Assembly: GCA_035560555.1 (NCBI GenBank)
Contig: DATMZF010000017.1
Location: 30,638 to 94,637 of the forward strand
DNA from: UBA11090 sp035560555
GTDB taxonomy: Bacteria; Spirochaetota; Spirochaetia; Treponematales; Rectinemataceae
Length of the DNA stretch: 64,000 nucleotides
Direction: 5' to 3'
In this document: one piece after another, positions 7,935 to 16,416 of the stretch
How positions within the stretch are numbered: position 1 is the first letter of the stretch
How the letters are laid out: each line of letters begins with the position of its first letter
Made by a program: the position numbers and the translations under genes
The notes under the pieces: generated by a model
Seen by the model: only the letters and a program-made list of their open reading frames with translations
The model's database searches: none
What the model was told of the DNA's origin: nothing

Positions 7935-9338
7935 TCAGCGCATCACGAAGAGCGCTTCGGTGCCAAGATGCCCGTCCCTGCGCTTCCCTATCGTCACCTT
8001 CCATCCATGAAGGTCGGCGGCCGCCTTGACGATGGTGAGGCCGAATCCGTGGCCGCCGTCCGAGCGGGAGGGCGAACCCCTGTAGAAGGCGTCGAAAACA
8101 TAGGGCGCGTCCTCATCGGCGATGCCTTTTCCATCGTCGGCGACGGAAAAAGCGGCCTTGCCCTCCCACTGTATGAGCTTGAAGGTGATGTTCCCCTGGT
8201 TTTGCGAATATTTAAACGCGTTCGTCACCAGATTCTCCAGCGCCCGCTCGACGAGCAGCCTGTTCATGGCGATTGTGGGCGGATTGAAATTCGGCTCCGG
8301 CAGCGCCGTTTCGCCGTAGCCCCAGATCAGGTTCCTCTTCAGGAGCCGGGCATCGCTCGCGAAGCGCTGCCCAAGAGTTCGAAGAAGTTCGACGACATCC
8401 ACCTCCTCGACGTTCAGGCTTCCCTCACCCCCGATCTTCAGGAAATCGATGATCTCGCCCGTAAGGTCTTCCAGCTGTTTCGCCTTGTTCTGGATGATCT
8501 GAAGATATTTACCCTGGGTTTCCTTATCGGCGGCGACGTTATCCGCCAGGGCGTCGGCGTAGCCCTGTATGAGGGCTATGGGCGTCTTCAGGTCGTGGCT
8601 TACCCCCATCAGCATTTTCGAGCGACGAACGAGCATATCCTTCAGGTTGAGACGCATGAGGTTGATGGACTTGGCGAGAAGGAGAATCTCATGATTGCCC
8701 GATCCCGCCACCTCGTGGTCCAGATCGCCGGTAGCCACGATGGCCGTGTCCTCTTCCAAGATTTTGATGGCCCTGCTGATCGAGCGAAGAATGATAAGCG
8801 ATATGACGCCCGACACGATGAAGAGGATGAGGCCGAAACTGCTGATGAAGAGGACGGTTCTGTTGCGGATGTCCTGCTTGGTCCAGAAAGGCTGTATATC
8901 GTAGAGGACTATGGGGCTGTCTTCGCGTCTCGAATCGAGGGGGTTGAGCTTGAACTCGGGCCTAGGCCCCCCATCGCGGTTGTCGGGCTTGGATGAAGCT
9001 GTTCCGGTTGTTGAGGGGCGCGGGGGTGCGAGGTCGCTGAGCTTGATCGGATTGCCGGGGACGATATGGGAGAACGTGGAGAGAATGACGGTGCCGTCGG
9101 CTTCCAACAACGCCACTTCCCGAAGCGGCATGCCGGCTTTCTCCGCTTCCGCGTCGATTGTTTCGACCGTCAGCTCCTCTCCCGCCCGCCACCTCGCCGA
9201 CAAGGCTTCGATGAACTCCCTGGAAGGAATTCTCGGATCCTTGGGCGCTTGCTGGAAACCGAAGAAAATAACGCTGAAAACGACGGGCAGGATGGTGACG
9301 GCGGCCGTGAGGATGGCGAACTGGGTTTTCAACCTCAC
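7935..9338 (-). CDS. Sensor histidine kinase of the Lol-like operon
   Basis: A 467-residue membrane kinase. It has an N-terminal span (about residues 8-26), a periplasmic domain to about 165, a second span near 170-190, a HAMP-like segment, and the H-box GVSHDLKTPI near residue 248. The ATPase domain shows ENLVTNAFKYS, DDGKGIAD and GHGFGLTIV. Translation appears to start at a GTG at 9338 with AGGAG six bases upstream. It follows the response regulator by 9 bases and is the last gene of a seven-gene operon. It may therefore sense envelope state and control the export genes it is transcribed with; that role is inferred. Confidence 0.9.
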   Translation of the reverse strand: MRLKTQFAILTAAVTILPVVFSVIFFGFQQAPKDPRIPSREFIEALSARWRAGEELTVETIDAEAEKAGMPLREVALLEADGTVILSTFSHIVPGNPIKLSDLAPPRPSTTGTASSKPDNRDGGPRPEFKLNPLDSRREDSPIVLYDIQPFWTKQDIRNRTVLFISSFGLILFIVSGVISLIILRSISRAIKILEEDTAIVATGDLDHEVAGSGNHEILLLAKSINLMRLNLKDMLVRRSKMLMGVSHDLKTPIALIQGYADALADNVAADKETQGKYLQIIQNKAKQLEDLTGEIIDFLKIGGEGSLNVEEVDVVELLRTLGQRFASDARLLKRNLIWGYGETALPEPNFNPPTIAMNRLLVERALENLVTNAFKYSQNQGNITFKLIQWEGKAAFSVADDGKGIADEDAPYVFDAFYRGSPSRSDGGHGFGLTIVKAAADLHGWKVTIGKRRDGHLGTEALFVMR

Positions 9339-9347
9339 TATATGCTC

Positions 9348-10049
9348 CTATGCGATGGTCTCCGGGTTGAATCGGTATCCGAGACCATATTGTGTCTGGA
9401 TGTACCGAGGGGCAACCGGATCGTCTTCGATCTTCCGCCTCAGCCTCTGGATATAGACGCCGACGGCGCTCACGTCGCCAAAGTTCTGCCCCCACACTTT
9501 ATCGTAGAGTTCCTCGGGCGTGAAGGACTTCCCCTTCGCCTCGATGAGGGTCTGCAGGATGCCGAATTCCCTCGGGGAAAGGCTTATGGGAACGCCGGAC
9601 TTCGTGAGGAAGAGCGCTTCCGAGTCCAGCTCGAAGGGGCCGAAGCGCCAGACGGCCCCCTCCCTGCCCAAAGCCGGAACCTGTGCCCTGCGGATATAGG
9701 CGCGCACCCTCGCCGCGAGAACGCGCGGAGGACAGGGTTTCGTGACGAAATCATCGGCGCCTACGCCCAGACCGTGGATGACATCTTCCTCCGCCTCCCT
9801 CGCTGTCAATATCATGACGGGAGTCATCGAGGATTTTCTGAGTTTTTCGAGAAACTCAAAGCCATCCATGCCCGGAAGATTGATGTCCAGGATGATGAGA
9901 TTCCATTCGTTTTCCTTGGCCAGGGCCAGAGGAAGCCCCGCTTCCGCGTCTGGCGCTATCTTGCATTCGAAGCCCTCCCTGTTCAGGTAGAGCATGTAGA
10001 GCTCGGCCAGTTCCTTTGTGTCTTCGATGATCAGGATTTTTCCTCTCAT
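9348..10049 (-). CDS. OmpR/PhoB-family response regulator
   Basis: A 233-residue two-domain regulator. The receiver (residues 1-120) has the acidic pair in IIEDT, phosphoacceptor Asp in LDINLPGMDG near residue 55, Thr in LTARE and Lys in VTKPCPP. The winged-helix DNA-binding domain (about 135-230) has SPREFGILQTL and YIQRLRRKIEDD near the recognition helix and GLGYRF at the end. It is the partner of the adjacent kinase. Targets are unknown. Being in the same transcript as the export genes suggests autoregulation. Confidence 0.92.
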   Translation of the reverse strand: MRGKILIIEDTKELAELYMLYLNREGFECKIAPDAEAGLPLALAKENEWNLIILDINLPGMDGFEFLEKLRKSSMTPVMILTAREAEEDVIHGLGVGADDFVTKPCPPRVLAARVRAYIRRAQVPALGREGAVWRFGPFELDSEALFLTKSGVPISLSPREFGILQTLIEAKGKSFTPEELYDKVWGQNFGDVSAVGVYIQRLRRKIEDDPVAPRYIQTQYGLGYRFNPETIA

Positions 10050-10058
10050 GCCTTCACC

Positions 10059-11735
10059 TCATCGCCGTTCGAAATCGAGAACAGTCCAATACAGGCTGAT
10101 ATCGGCTCCGGCCTTGTCCAGGACGAAGCCCTCATCGAATTTCAAGGGGGCGCCGACGACCACTTTGACCTGGTTGAAAATGTTCATCGACAGGACCGGC
10201 TTGATCACGTTGCCCTTGGGGGCGTATTCGGAGCCCGCTGCCCCGAAGGAGGATATGGCGCTGAGGTCCATATTGAAGCGGGATCCGCCCGAACCGAGGG
10301 TCAGTCCGAGCGAAGGTCCTATCCTCGTGGAATTGTCCGAGAAGTTATGGAGAGCGTAGGCGCTGAAGGAAGTGTTCACGAGATCCTTTCCCCTGCCCTT
10401 CCTGAAGCCGAGGCCGATGCTCCCCGCCAGATAGAACCGGCCGTTCCCCGTCGCCGAGGTATCGGCGGAGCTGTAACCGTCGACCGCCTTTATGGCGCTT
10501 TTCGCTGCTTCTATCGTTAGGATGGACGAGTCGGCGTAGCCCGCGCCGTTGTAGTAGCCCTGTACATGGAGGTTCAGCACGAAGCCGTCGGAAGTGAATT
10601 TTGAATATTTGACGCCGAGTGTCGATTGGAAAACGGGTCTGTTCTCGATCCTGTAGGTCTGATACCCTCCCGCCCCGTCGGACTCGACGTAGATGCGGTC
10701 CGAACCCCAGGATACGACATTCTCGCCATAGACATCGATGCCGGCGATCGCCCCCGTGAAGAGAAACATGGTCCGTGGCTTAGCCACCATGTCGCCTCTA
10801 TAGTAGCCTGCCAGCGTGAGCTCGAAACCGCCCACGACGAAGTCGGTGCGTTGGGCGACGGAGAATTGCCCCAACTCGTCGATCTCCGTGGGCGGTACGA
10901 CATAGAGCGTCGCGTGGTTGAGGCCGAAGGGCATGTCGGCCTTGAAGGCGAAGGGGCCTTCGCGTTCGGCGCGGGGGTTGTCGGGATCTATGGCCGAGAG
11001 GCTCAAGACATCGGAGGGTTTGTACCAGTTGCCCACGCCCCAGCGTATCCTCTGCTTGCCCATCCTGAAGAAAAGCGCCCTTTCGATCGCGGCGTCGACG
11101 AAGAGTTCGTCGAGGGCGAACCCCTCATCCGCGACGGTGAGGCTCGTGGCGCTCTGGGTCAGGTTGTAGTCGTAGGAAACGGCGCCGTAAAGTCTGAAGA
11201 ATTCGGAAGCCCTGAGGTCGGCGTAGGCGCTGGCTTCGAGATCCTCTACCCCCGAGGGGAGAAAGGTTCCCGAAAGCTCGACATTGTAGACATATTCCTT
11301 GGAAGGAAGGAAGGTAAAGGCTATCGAGTCGAGGCTGACGCCCCCGAAAAGGCTCTGGCTGTCGCTGATCTTCGCTCCGTAAGGGACGAAGGAACTCTGG
11401 AGCCCCGCGGCCGCCTCGCCTTCAAGGAGAAAGACGGGATAGGTCTTTATGTCGTCGACGAGCTCCACGATGCTCGAGGCCGCGACATCGGTGTCGATCA
11501 CCTTGATGATGTCCGACTCGCCTCCGAAGAGGGCGCTCTCGTCGAGGGGCGTCGCGGTGTCGGTTATATCCTGGCCCAGGGCCGCGCTGGAAGTGGATCC
11601 GGCGTTGCCGGAAGTCTGGCCTCCCGCCTGGCCGAAAACTCGCCCTGAGGCGGGGCCGGCGCCCAGGACGAGGGCGAGAAGAGCGAGGATGGCGGCTGTC
11701 TGGCGCCGTCCGGCGCGCGAAATGTCATGGTTCAC
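10059..11735 (-). CDS. Predicted outer-membrane beta-barrel protein (DUF1302-like)
   Basis: A 558-residue exported protein with a signal peptide (hydrophobic TAAILALLALVLGA). From about residue 110 onward there are regular amphipathic beta strands typical of outer-membrane barrels. The segment RMGKQRIRWGVGNWYKP near residue 225-240 recalls the R-x-G-x-Q-x-x-x-W-G motif of DUF1302-type proteins, which often neighbour LolA-like COG2834 proteins and lipid exporters. Translation starts at a GTG at 11735 with AGGAGG six bases upstream. It follows the LolA-like gene by 9 bases. A role as the outer-membrane end of a lipid or lipoprotein export route is inferred. Confidence 0.65.
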   Translation of the reverse strand: MNHDISRAGRRQTAAILALLALVLGAGPASGRVFGQAGGQTSGNAGSTSSAALGQDITDTATPLDESALFGGESDIIKVIDTDVAASSIVELVDDIKTYPVFLLEGEAAAGLQSSFVPYGAKISDSQSLFGGVSLDSIAFTFLPSKEYVYNVELSGTFLPSGVEDLEASAYADLRASEFFRLYGAVSYDYNLTQSATSLTVADEGFALDELFVDAAIERALFFRMGKQRIRWGVGNWYKPSDVLSLSAIDPDNPRAEREGPFAFKADMPFGLNHATLYVVPPTEIDELGQFSVAQRTDFVVGGFELTLAGYYRGDMVAKPRTMFLFTGAIAGIDVYGENVVSWGSDRIYVESDGAGGYQTYRIENRPVFQSTLGVKYSKFTSDGFVLNLHVQGYYNGAGYADSSILTIEAAKSAIKAVDGYSSADTSATGNGRFYLAGSIGLGFRKGRGKDLVNTSFSAYALHNFSDNSTRIGPSLGLTLGSGGSRFNMDLSAISSFGAAGSEYAPKGNVIKPVLSMNIFNQVKVVVGAPLKFDEGFVLDKAGADISLYWTVLDFERR

Positions 11736-11744
11736 GGTCGCCTC

Positions 11745-12617
11745 CTACTGGCTTACGCGTTCGAGATAATTCTTCGTGAAGACATCGTTGGGCACTGGCT
11801 TGGTCGATATGTTGGTGTACGTCGTCTGCGTCCTCTTTTCGGGAATGAGGCCGTCCTGGAAAGTCTGGACGGTGGGCACGAGGGATTTCCCGATCTGCGC
11901 GTAACTCGTGTAGTAGGAGGTGCGCAACAGAACCTTGGAGAGGCTGTACTCCTCCACCTTAAGGACGATCGAGCGTTCCTTATCGATGTACATCGTGATA
12001 TAGGGGAAGGGAACCTCATCGTTGTTAGCCTTCAGTTCGCCGATCCACACATCGTACTTGCCCAGCTTTCCCGCCTCGAGCTTGACCACATCGTAGTCCA
12101 TCGCCCGCTGGAAACGCCTGAAGTCCGAGTTGCGCGTCGTGGTGTTCTCGTACTGCTCCTTGAGCGTCGTGTGGTTGAACTTGCGTGAACTGGGGTCGTA
12201 GCGCCACATGTTCGAGTCGACGCGGAGCATGCCCTGGCCTTTCCGCGACTCGGGCTCGAGGGTGATCATCAAAAAGGCGTCATCCTTGTCGCGGCGGTAG
12301 ATGATTTCCTTGCGCGTCTGGGTGCCCTTTTCGGGGCTCACCGACACCATGGTGATCGTAGCCGTCATGTCGCTGTCGTAAAAGCTCGAGCGGATGTCCG
12401 TGGCGCGCACGAGCATGAGGAAATCCTTGCCCGACCAGTCTTTGGGATCCTTCGAGGTCGGAAGTTTGTAGTCTTCGAGTCCCGGCAGGTCAGGCCCCAT
12501 CATCATGCCGCCGCCTCCGGGAGGGGGACCGCCCTGCGCTTCCGCTCCCGAGAGGGCGAGGCCGACGAGAAGGGCGAGGCCGACGAGGCTCGCGAGGCTT
12601 TTAGTCCTTAGTTTCAT
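11745..12617 (-). CDS. LolA-like outer-membrane lipoprotein-sorting protein (COG2834)
   Basis: A 290-residue periplasmic protein with a cleavable signal peptide (hydrophobic core LASLVGLALLVGLALSGAEA) and a Gly/Pro/Met-rich linker. The mature part has the COG2834 pattern: RKEIIYRRDKDDAFLMI, a WRYDPSSRKF segment near residue 150, a YDVWIGEL strand and a C-terminal FTKNYLERV. Family members carry lipids or lipoproteins across the periplasm. AAGGAG precedes the ATG. It stands between the permease genes and the barrel-like gene, matching the order inner membrane, periplasm, outer membrane. Confidence 0.82.
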   Translation of the reverse strand: MKLRTKSLASLVGLALLVGLALSGAEAQGGPPPGGGGMMMGPDLPGLEDYKLPTSKDPKDWSGKDFLMLVRATDIRSSFYDSDMTATITMVSVSPEKGTQTRKEIIYRRDKDDAFLMITLEPESRKGQGMLRVDSNMWRYDPSSRKFNHTTLKEQYENTTTRNSDFRRFQRAMDYDVVKLEAGKLGKYDVWIGELKANNDEVPFPYITMYIDKERSIVLKVEEYSLSKVLLRTSYYTSYAQIGKSLVPTVQTFQDGLIPEKRTQTTYTNISTKPVPNDVFTKNYLERVSQ

Positions 12618-12627
12618 CCTGTACTCC

Positions 12628-13908
12628 TTACGCGGTAACGCGCAGCGCTTCTATTGGCAGAAGCTTCGAGGCCCTCAGGGCGGGGCCTGACACGGCTATG
12701 GCGCTCGCCGCCATCACGCAGAGGCTGACGAAGGCGAGCGACGGGATATCGGGAGAGAAGAGGAGTCTCCCCCGCGAGAGGGCGGATCCGAGGCTTCCCG
12801 CCGGATCGAAGGGAATGAGGTGGGCGAGGAGGCCCAGGGGCATGGATGCGAGTACCCCGGCGAGGCTCCCCGCCAGGGCTATGAGGAGGGCTTCATAGAT
12901 GAATATTCGGAAGATGTCCTTCCTCCTGAATCCTATGCAGCGCAGCATGCCGATTTCCTTGGTGCGCTCCATGAGAACCATGCGGTAGGTATTGGTGATG
13001 CCCGCCATGACGAGGACGAGCATGATAGCGAAGATGGTGGCGCCTATCCACCGGACCGATCCGAGGACGGCTCCCATCTGGCCCGAGAGTTCGGTCACCG
13101 TCGCCATTCTGTAGAAAACCTCGCCCGGCCGCGCGCCCGAACCTGCCGGAGTCGAGGCTGGAGCCGTCCTGAAGGCGTAGCCCTCGGCGCCGAGCCTCTC
13201 GACGAGTTTCTTCCCGGCGGCGTCGGCCGCCGCCGCGTCGGGCAGGAAGACGGCGAGGGACTGGTATTGGCCTTGCTTCAGGTTGAGATCGGCAAGGAGA
13301 TTCGCCAGGGGAACGAAGACGGTGGTCATGCCGCCGGCCGCCGCGTCGTCGTAGACCGCCGCGAGATTGTACTCGGTGACGTTCTGCTGTCCCGACACCG
13401 TCGAAAGGCGCACGAGGACGGAATCGCCCAGGCCCAGGCCGAAGCGCCTGGCCGAGGAGGCTCCCATCACGATGGCCCGGTCGGCCTTGGCCGAAGTCCA
13501 GTCGCCCAGGTTGAGGACGAGGCTTCCCGAAAACAGCCGATCGCCCTTCCAGTCCACGCCCCTGACCTTCAGCTGCTGTTCCCTCGAGCCGAAAACGACC
13601 GTGGCCTGAGCCTGAGCCGTAGGCGACACGCTGAGCGCCTCGGGGAGGATTTCCTTCGTCTTCGCCGCCAGTGCCGGGTCCTCGATCCTGTTCAGGGACC
13701 TGCCCGATTCGCTCGTCCCGAATCCGTTGATGAGGATATGGCCGGCCGAGAAGAGGGTCACGTTCGCCTGGACCGCTTTTTCCATGCCGGCGGTGAGGCC
13801 CGTGGAGAGGCATATGACGATGACGCCGAAGGCTATCGCGCCGCCGAGGAGGGCTGTCCTGCGCGGCTGTCTGAGCGTGTTTCTCAATGCCATCGTTGAA
13901 CGGATCAT
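12628..13908 (-). CDS. FtsX/LolC/MacB-type ABC permease 2
   Basis: A 426-residue permease with one N-terminal span (about residues 18-40), a large periplasmic MacB-PCD-like domain, and three C-terminal spans. The segment MERTKEIGMLRCIGFRRKDIF near residue 320 is the FtsX signature. The frame is open far upstream, but that extension overlaps permease 1 in another frame. The ATG at 13908 has GGAGA upstream and lies 11 bases after the permease 1 stop, so it is the real start. It presumably pairs with permease 1 and the ATPase as an asymmetric LolCDE-like complex. Confidence 0.87.
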   Translation of the reverse strand: MIRSTMALRNTLRQPRRTALLGGAIAFGVIVICLSTGLTAGMEKAVQANVTLFSAGHILINGFGTSESGRSLNRIEDPALAAKTKEILPEALSVSPTAQAQATVVFGSREQQLKVRGVDWKGDRLFSGSLVLNLGDWTSAKADRAIVMGASSARRFGLGLGDSVLVRLSTVSGQQNVTEYNLAAVYDDAAAGGMTTVFVPLANLLADLNLKQGQYQSLAVFLPDAAAADAAGKKLVERLGAEGYAFRTAPASTPAGSGARPGEVFYRMATVTELSGQMGAVLGSVRWIGATIFAIMLVLVMAGITNTYRMVLMERTKEIGMLRCIGFRRKDIFRIFIYEALLIALAGSLAGVLASMPLGLLAHLIPFDPAGSLGSALSRGRLLFSPDIPSLAFVSLCVMAASAIAVSGPALRASKLLPIEALRVTA

Positions 13909-13919
13909 CGCGGTCTCCT

Positions 13920-15464
13920 TCACTCGCCCTGCATGGCGACGACGGGCCGTATCCGCAGCGCTATGGCGATGGGGTACAGCGACGACAGGATGCTCATGCC
14001 GAATATCCACAGGAAGGCACGCAGGGCGGCTCCCGCGGAAATGGAGGGCACTAGTTTTTTCCCCGCGAATATAGCCTCGAAGAAAAGGTTGGGCGCCTCG
14101 ATGCCCGATCGACGCAAGACCAGCAGCACGAGATAGCCGAGGAAGACCCCGGCGAGGCCGGCGATGATCGCGAGAAAACTGGTCTCGAGGAGGATCATCC
14201 TGCGGATGAAGCGTTTCTTCGCGCCCAGGGCGCGCAGGGTGCCTATTTCGGGCACACGCTCGCTGATCGATACGACGAGGACGTTCATGGTGATCATGAT
14301 GACGATGACTGCCACGATGGAGACCATGAGGTCGAAGACGAGGCGGATGGTCACCGCCGTCCTCGCCACCGTACCCGCTCCGGCCACCCAGTCCTGGACA
14401 TGGACGCTCTGGTCCAGTCCCGCGGCAAAAGCCTTGAGCCCGTCCATGAAACGGTCGGCTTTTACGCCCGAGACGAGCCTGATGAGAATGAACTGCCACG
14501 CGGGCTCTGGGGGCGCGGACAGCGCGCCCTCTCCGGAAGCGGCATCTTCAGCCGCGGCGTCATTAGCCGGGGCGTTTTTAGTCGCGGTGTCTTTGGCTTC
14601 GACGGCGCTCAGGAAGGGATCGACGAAGCCACTCTCCTCCGAGACGACCCCCTCTTTCCCGGGATCGGCGATGACATCGGCCCCGGCCTCGTCGCTGAAA
14701 AGCGCCTCGGGATCGAAGGCTTCGACGAATTCGGCCTGCTTCTCGGTGAGGACGATCTGGCCGTCGCGTAGGCTCGCGAAGCCCAGAAGGTCGCGCATCG
14801 TATCGGCGTCGACGAGGGATATCTTCGCCAGCTCCTGGCTGCTCTGGTTGAACTTAACGATGCCCGCGACTTCCACTTCCCTGATGACCGTGCCGGCTGT
14901 ATCGCCCAGGGCGCTCAAGACGATCTTTTCGCCCGCGCCGATCTTCCTGCCCGCCGCCCTCGAAAGCATCTGGGCCGACATTTCGGATATGATGATCCAG
15001 GCTTGATCCCCGCCCGATGGCCATTGGCCCTCCACGAGGCTGATGTTGCCGGAAAAGAAATTCCTGTAATCGGCGATGTCCACCCCGAAAGCCGAACCTT
15101 GGCCGATAACCTGTTCGCCTAGGCCCATGGCGACCTGCCCGCTCAGCATGGGAAGCGTCGCCGCGACATTCCTGTCGGCGGACAACTGTTTTGTATAGCT
15201 CGAAAAGGCCGCGATATGGGGGATGACTTCCTCCCCGCCGGCTGTTTCGCCGAAAATCGTCGTCGGAAAACTCGTGGGTCCCGTCACCATGACATCGCCC
15301 GTATAGCCCTCCACGAACATCTTTTTCAAGCCGCCGATCGCCGTATCGATGAGTGAATTCCCGACGAAAAGCACGGCTATCCCTAGGCACATGATCGTGC
15401 CCAGGAGGATACTCTTCGCCTTGTGCAGGAAAAGATTGCCGTAAGCCATTCGAAACAGGATCAT
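13920..15464 (-). CDS. FtsX/LolC/MacB-type ABC permease 1
   Basis: A 514-residue permease: N-terminal span (about 15-35), a periplasmic domain with an Ala/Glu-rich low-complexity insert near residues 270-320, then three spans. The FtsX motif is SERVPEIGTLRALGAKKRFI near residue 400. Its start overlaps the ATPase stop by ATGA, showing translational coupling. With the second permease it should form the membrane part of a LolCDE/MacB-type machine that extracts lipids or lipoproteins rather than importing solutes. Confidence 0.88.
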   Translation of the reverse strand: MILFRMAYGNLFLHKAKSILLGTIMCLGIAVLFVGNSLIDTAIGGLKKMFVEGYTGDVMVTGPTSFPTTIFGETAGGEEVIPHIAAFSSYTKQLSADRNVAATLPMLSGQVAMGLGEQVIGQGSAFGVDIADYRNFFSGNISLVEGQWPSGGDQAWIIISEMSAQMLSRAAGRKIGAGEKIVLSALGDTAGTVIREVEVAGIVKFNQSSQELAKISLVDADTMRDLLGFASLRDGQIVLTEKQAEFVEAFDPEALFSDEAGADVIADPGKEGVVSEESGFVDPFLSAVEAKDTATKNAPANDAAAEDAASGEGALSAPPEPAWQFILIRLVSGVKADRFMDGLKAFAAGLDQSVHVQDWVAGAGTVARTAVTIRLVFDLMVSIVAVIVIMITMNVLVVSISERVPEIGTLRALGAKKRFIRRMILLETSFLAIIAGLAGVFLGYLVLLVLRRSGIEAPNLFFEAIFAGKKLVPSISAGAALRAFLWIFGMSILSSLYPIAIALRIRPVVAMQGE

Positions 15465-16189
15465 GAGGACGCCTTTTCTTCGGCCCGATAGTTTTCGACG
15501 ATCCTTCCGTCCTTGAGCCGTATGACATGGTCGGCGATATCGACGATGCCCTGGTCATGGGTGCTGAATATGAAGGTCGTCCCGAACTCGCGGTTCATGC
15601 GCTTCATCAGGGCGAGAATGCTCTCGCCCGTCGCCGAATCGAGGTTGGCGGTCGGCTCGTCGGCGAGGACTATGGGTGGTCTCATGACGAGGGCCCGGGC
15701 TATGGCGATCCTCTGGCGCTGGCCGCCTGAAAGTTCGGCCGGCTTATGCTTCATCCTGTCGGCGAGTCCCACGCTTTCGATCAGGTGATCCACCCACTCC
15801 TGCCGCTCGTTTTTGGGCATATCGAGGTCGGAGCCGTCGAGGAGGGCCGGAAGCTCGACGTTTTCGCGTATGTTGAGGACGGGGATGAGATTGAAGGTCT
15901 GGAAAATGAAGCCTATGCCCTTATGGCGCAGCGCGGTGAGTTTCTCGTCGCCGAGGCTGTCGGTGCGCTGGCCGAGGATGGTCACGCCGCCAGAGCTGGC
16001 CGTGTCGACGCAGCCGATGAGATTCAGTACCGTGGTTTTTCCCGAACCGGAGGGTCCGGCTATCGAGATGAAATCCCCTTTGAGGATATCGAAGCTCACG
16101 CCCTGCAGGGCGAGGACCTCGGTTTTTCCAAGCGCGTAGCTTTTGTGAACATCGTTGAGCCGCACGACATACTGATTTTGTCCGTCCAC
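15461..16189 (-). CDS. LolD/MacB-type ABC transporter ATPase
   Basis: A 242-residue ATPase with Walker A GPSGSGKTT near residue 45, Q-loop FQTFNLIPVL, signature LSGGQRQRIAIARAL near residue 150, Walker B IVLADEPTANLD and H-loop STHD. The LDSATG stretch after Walker B is typical of the LolD/FtsE/MacB group. Translation probably starts at a GTG at 16189 behind GGAGGG. It is the first gene of the minus-strand operon that continues through both permeases, the LolA-like protein, the barrel protein and the two-component pair. Confidence 0.9.
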   Translation of the reverse strand: MDGQNQYVVRLNDVHKSYALGKTEVLALQGVSFDILKGDFISIAGPSGSGKTTVLNLIGCVDTASSGGVTILGQRTDSLGDEKLTALRHKGIGFIFQTFNLIPVLNIRENVELPALLDGSDLDMPKNERQEWVDHLIESVGLADRMKHKPAELSGGQRQRIAIARALVMRPPIVLADEPTANLDSATGESILALMKRMNREFGTTFIFSTHDQGIVDIADHVIRLKDGRIVENYRAEEKASS

Positions 16190-16416
16190 AGATCCCTCCA
16201 GGCCATTTCACGAAAACGGAGCCTTACGATCAGGTAGAGCGTATACCGGCTAGGCCTTTTATTCCATGAAACATTTATTAAAAAATATAACAACGGCGCG
16301 CCGCGGCGGCCTTGGCCGCCCGCCAACGAGCCGACCCACCCGCTTGCGCCGCCGCCCGCCGAAGCGCCTCCGGTGACTTTCACTAAAAGCGTTTATTCCT
16401 ATATACTATTGCCATT

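Noticed and set aside
13909..14499. N-terminal extension of ABC permease 2
   Set aside because: The extra residues overlap permease 1 in another frame; the ATG at 13908 has a ribosome site and the family N-terminus.
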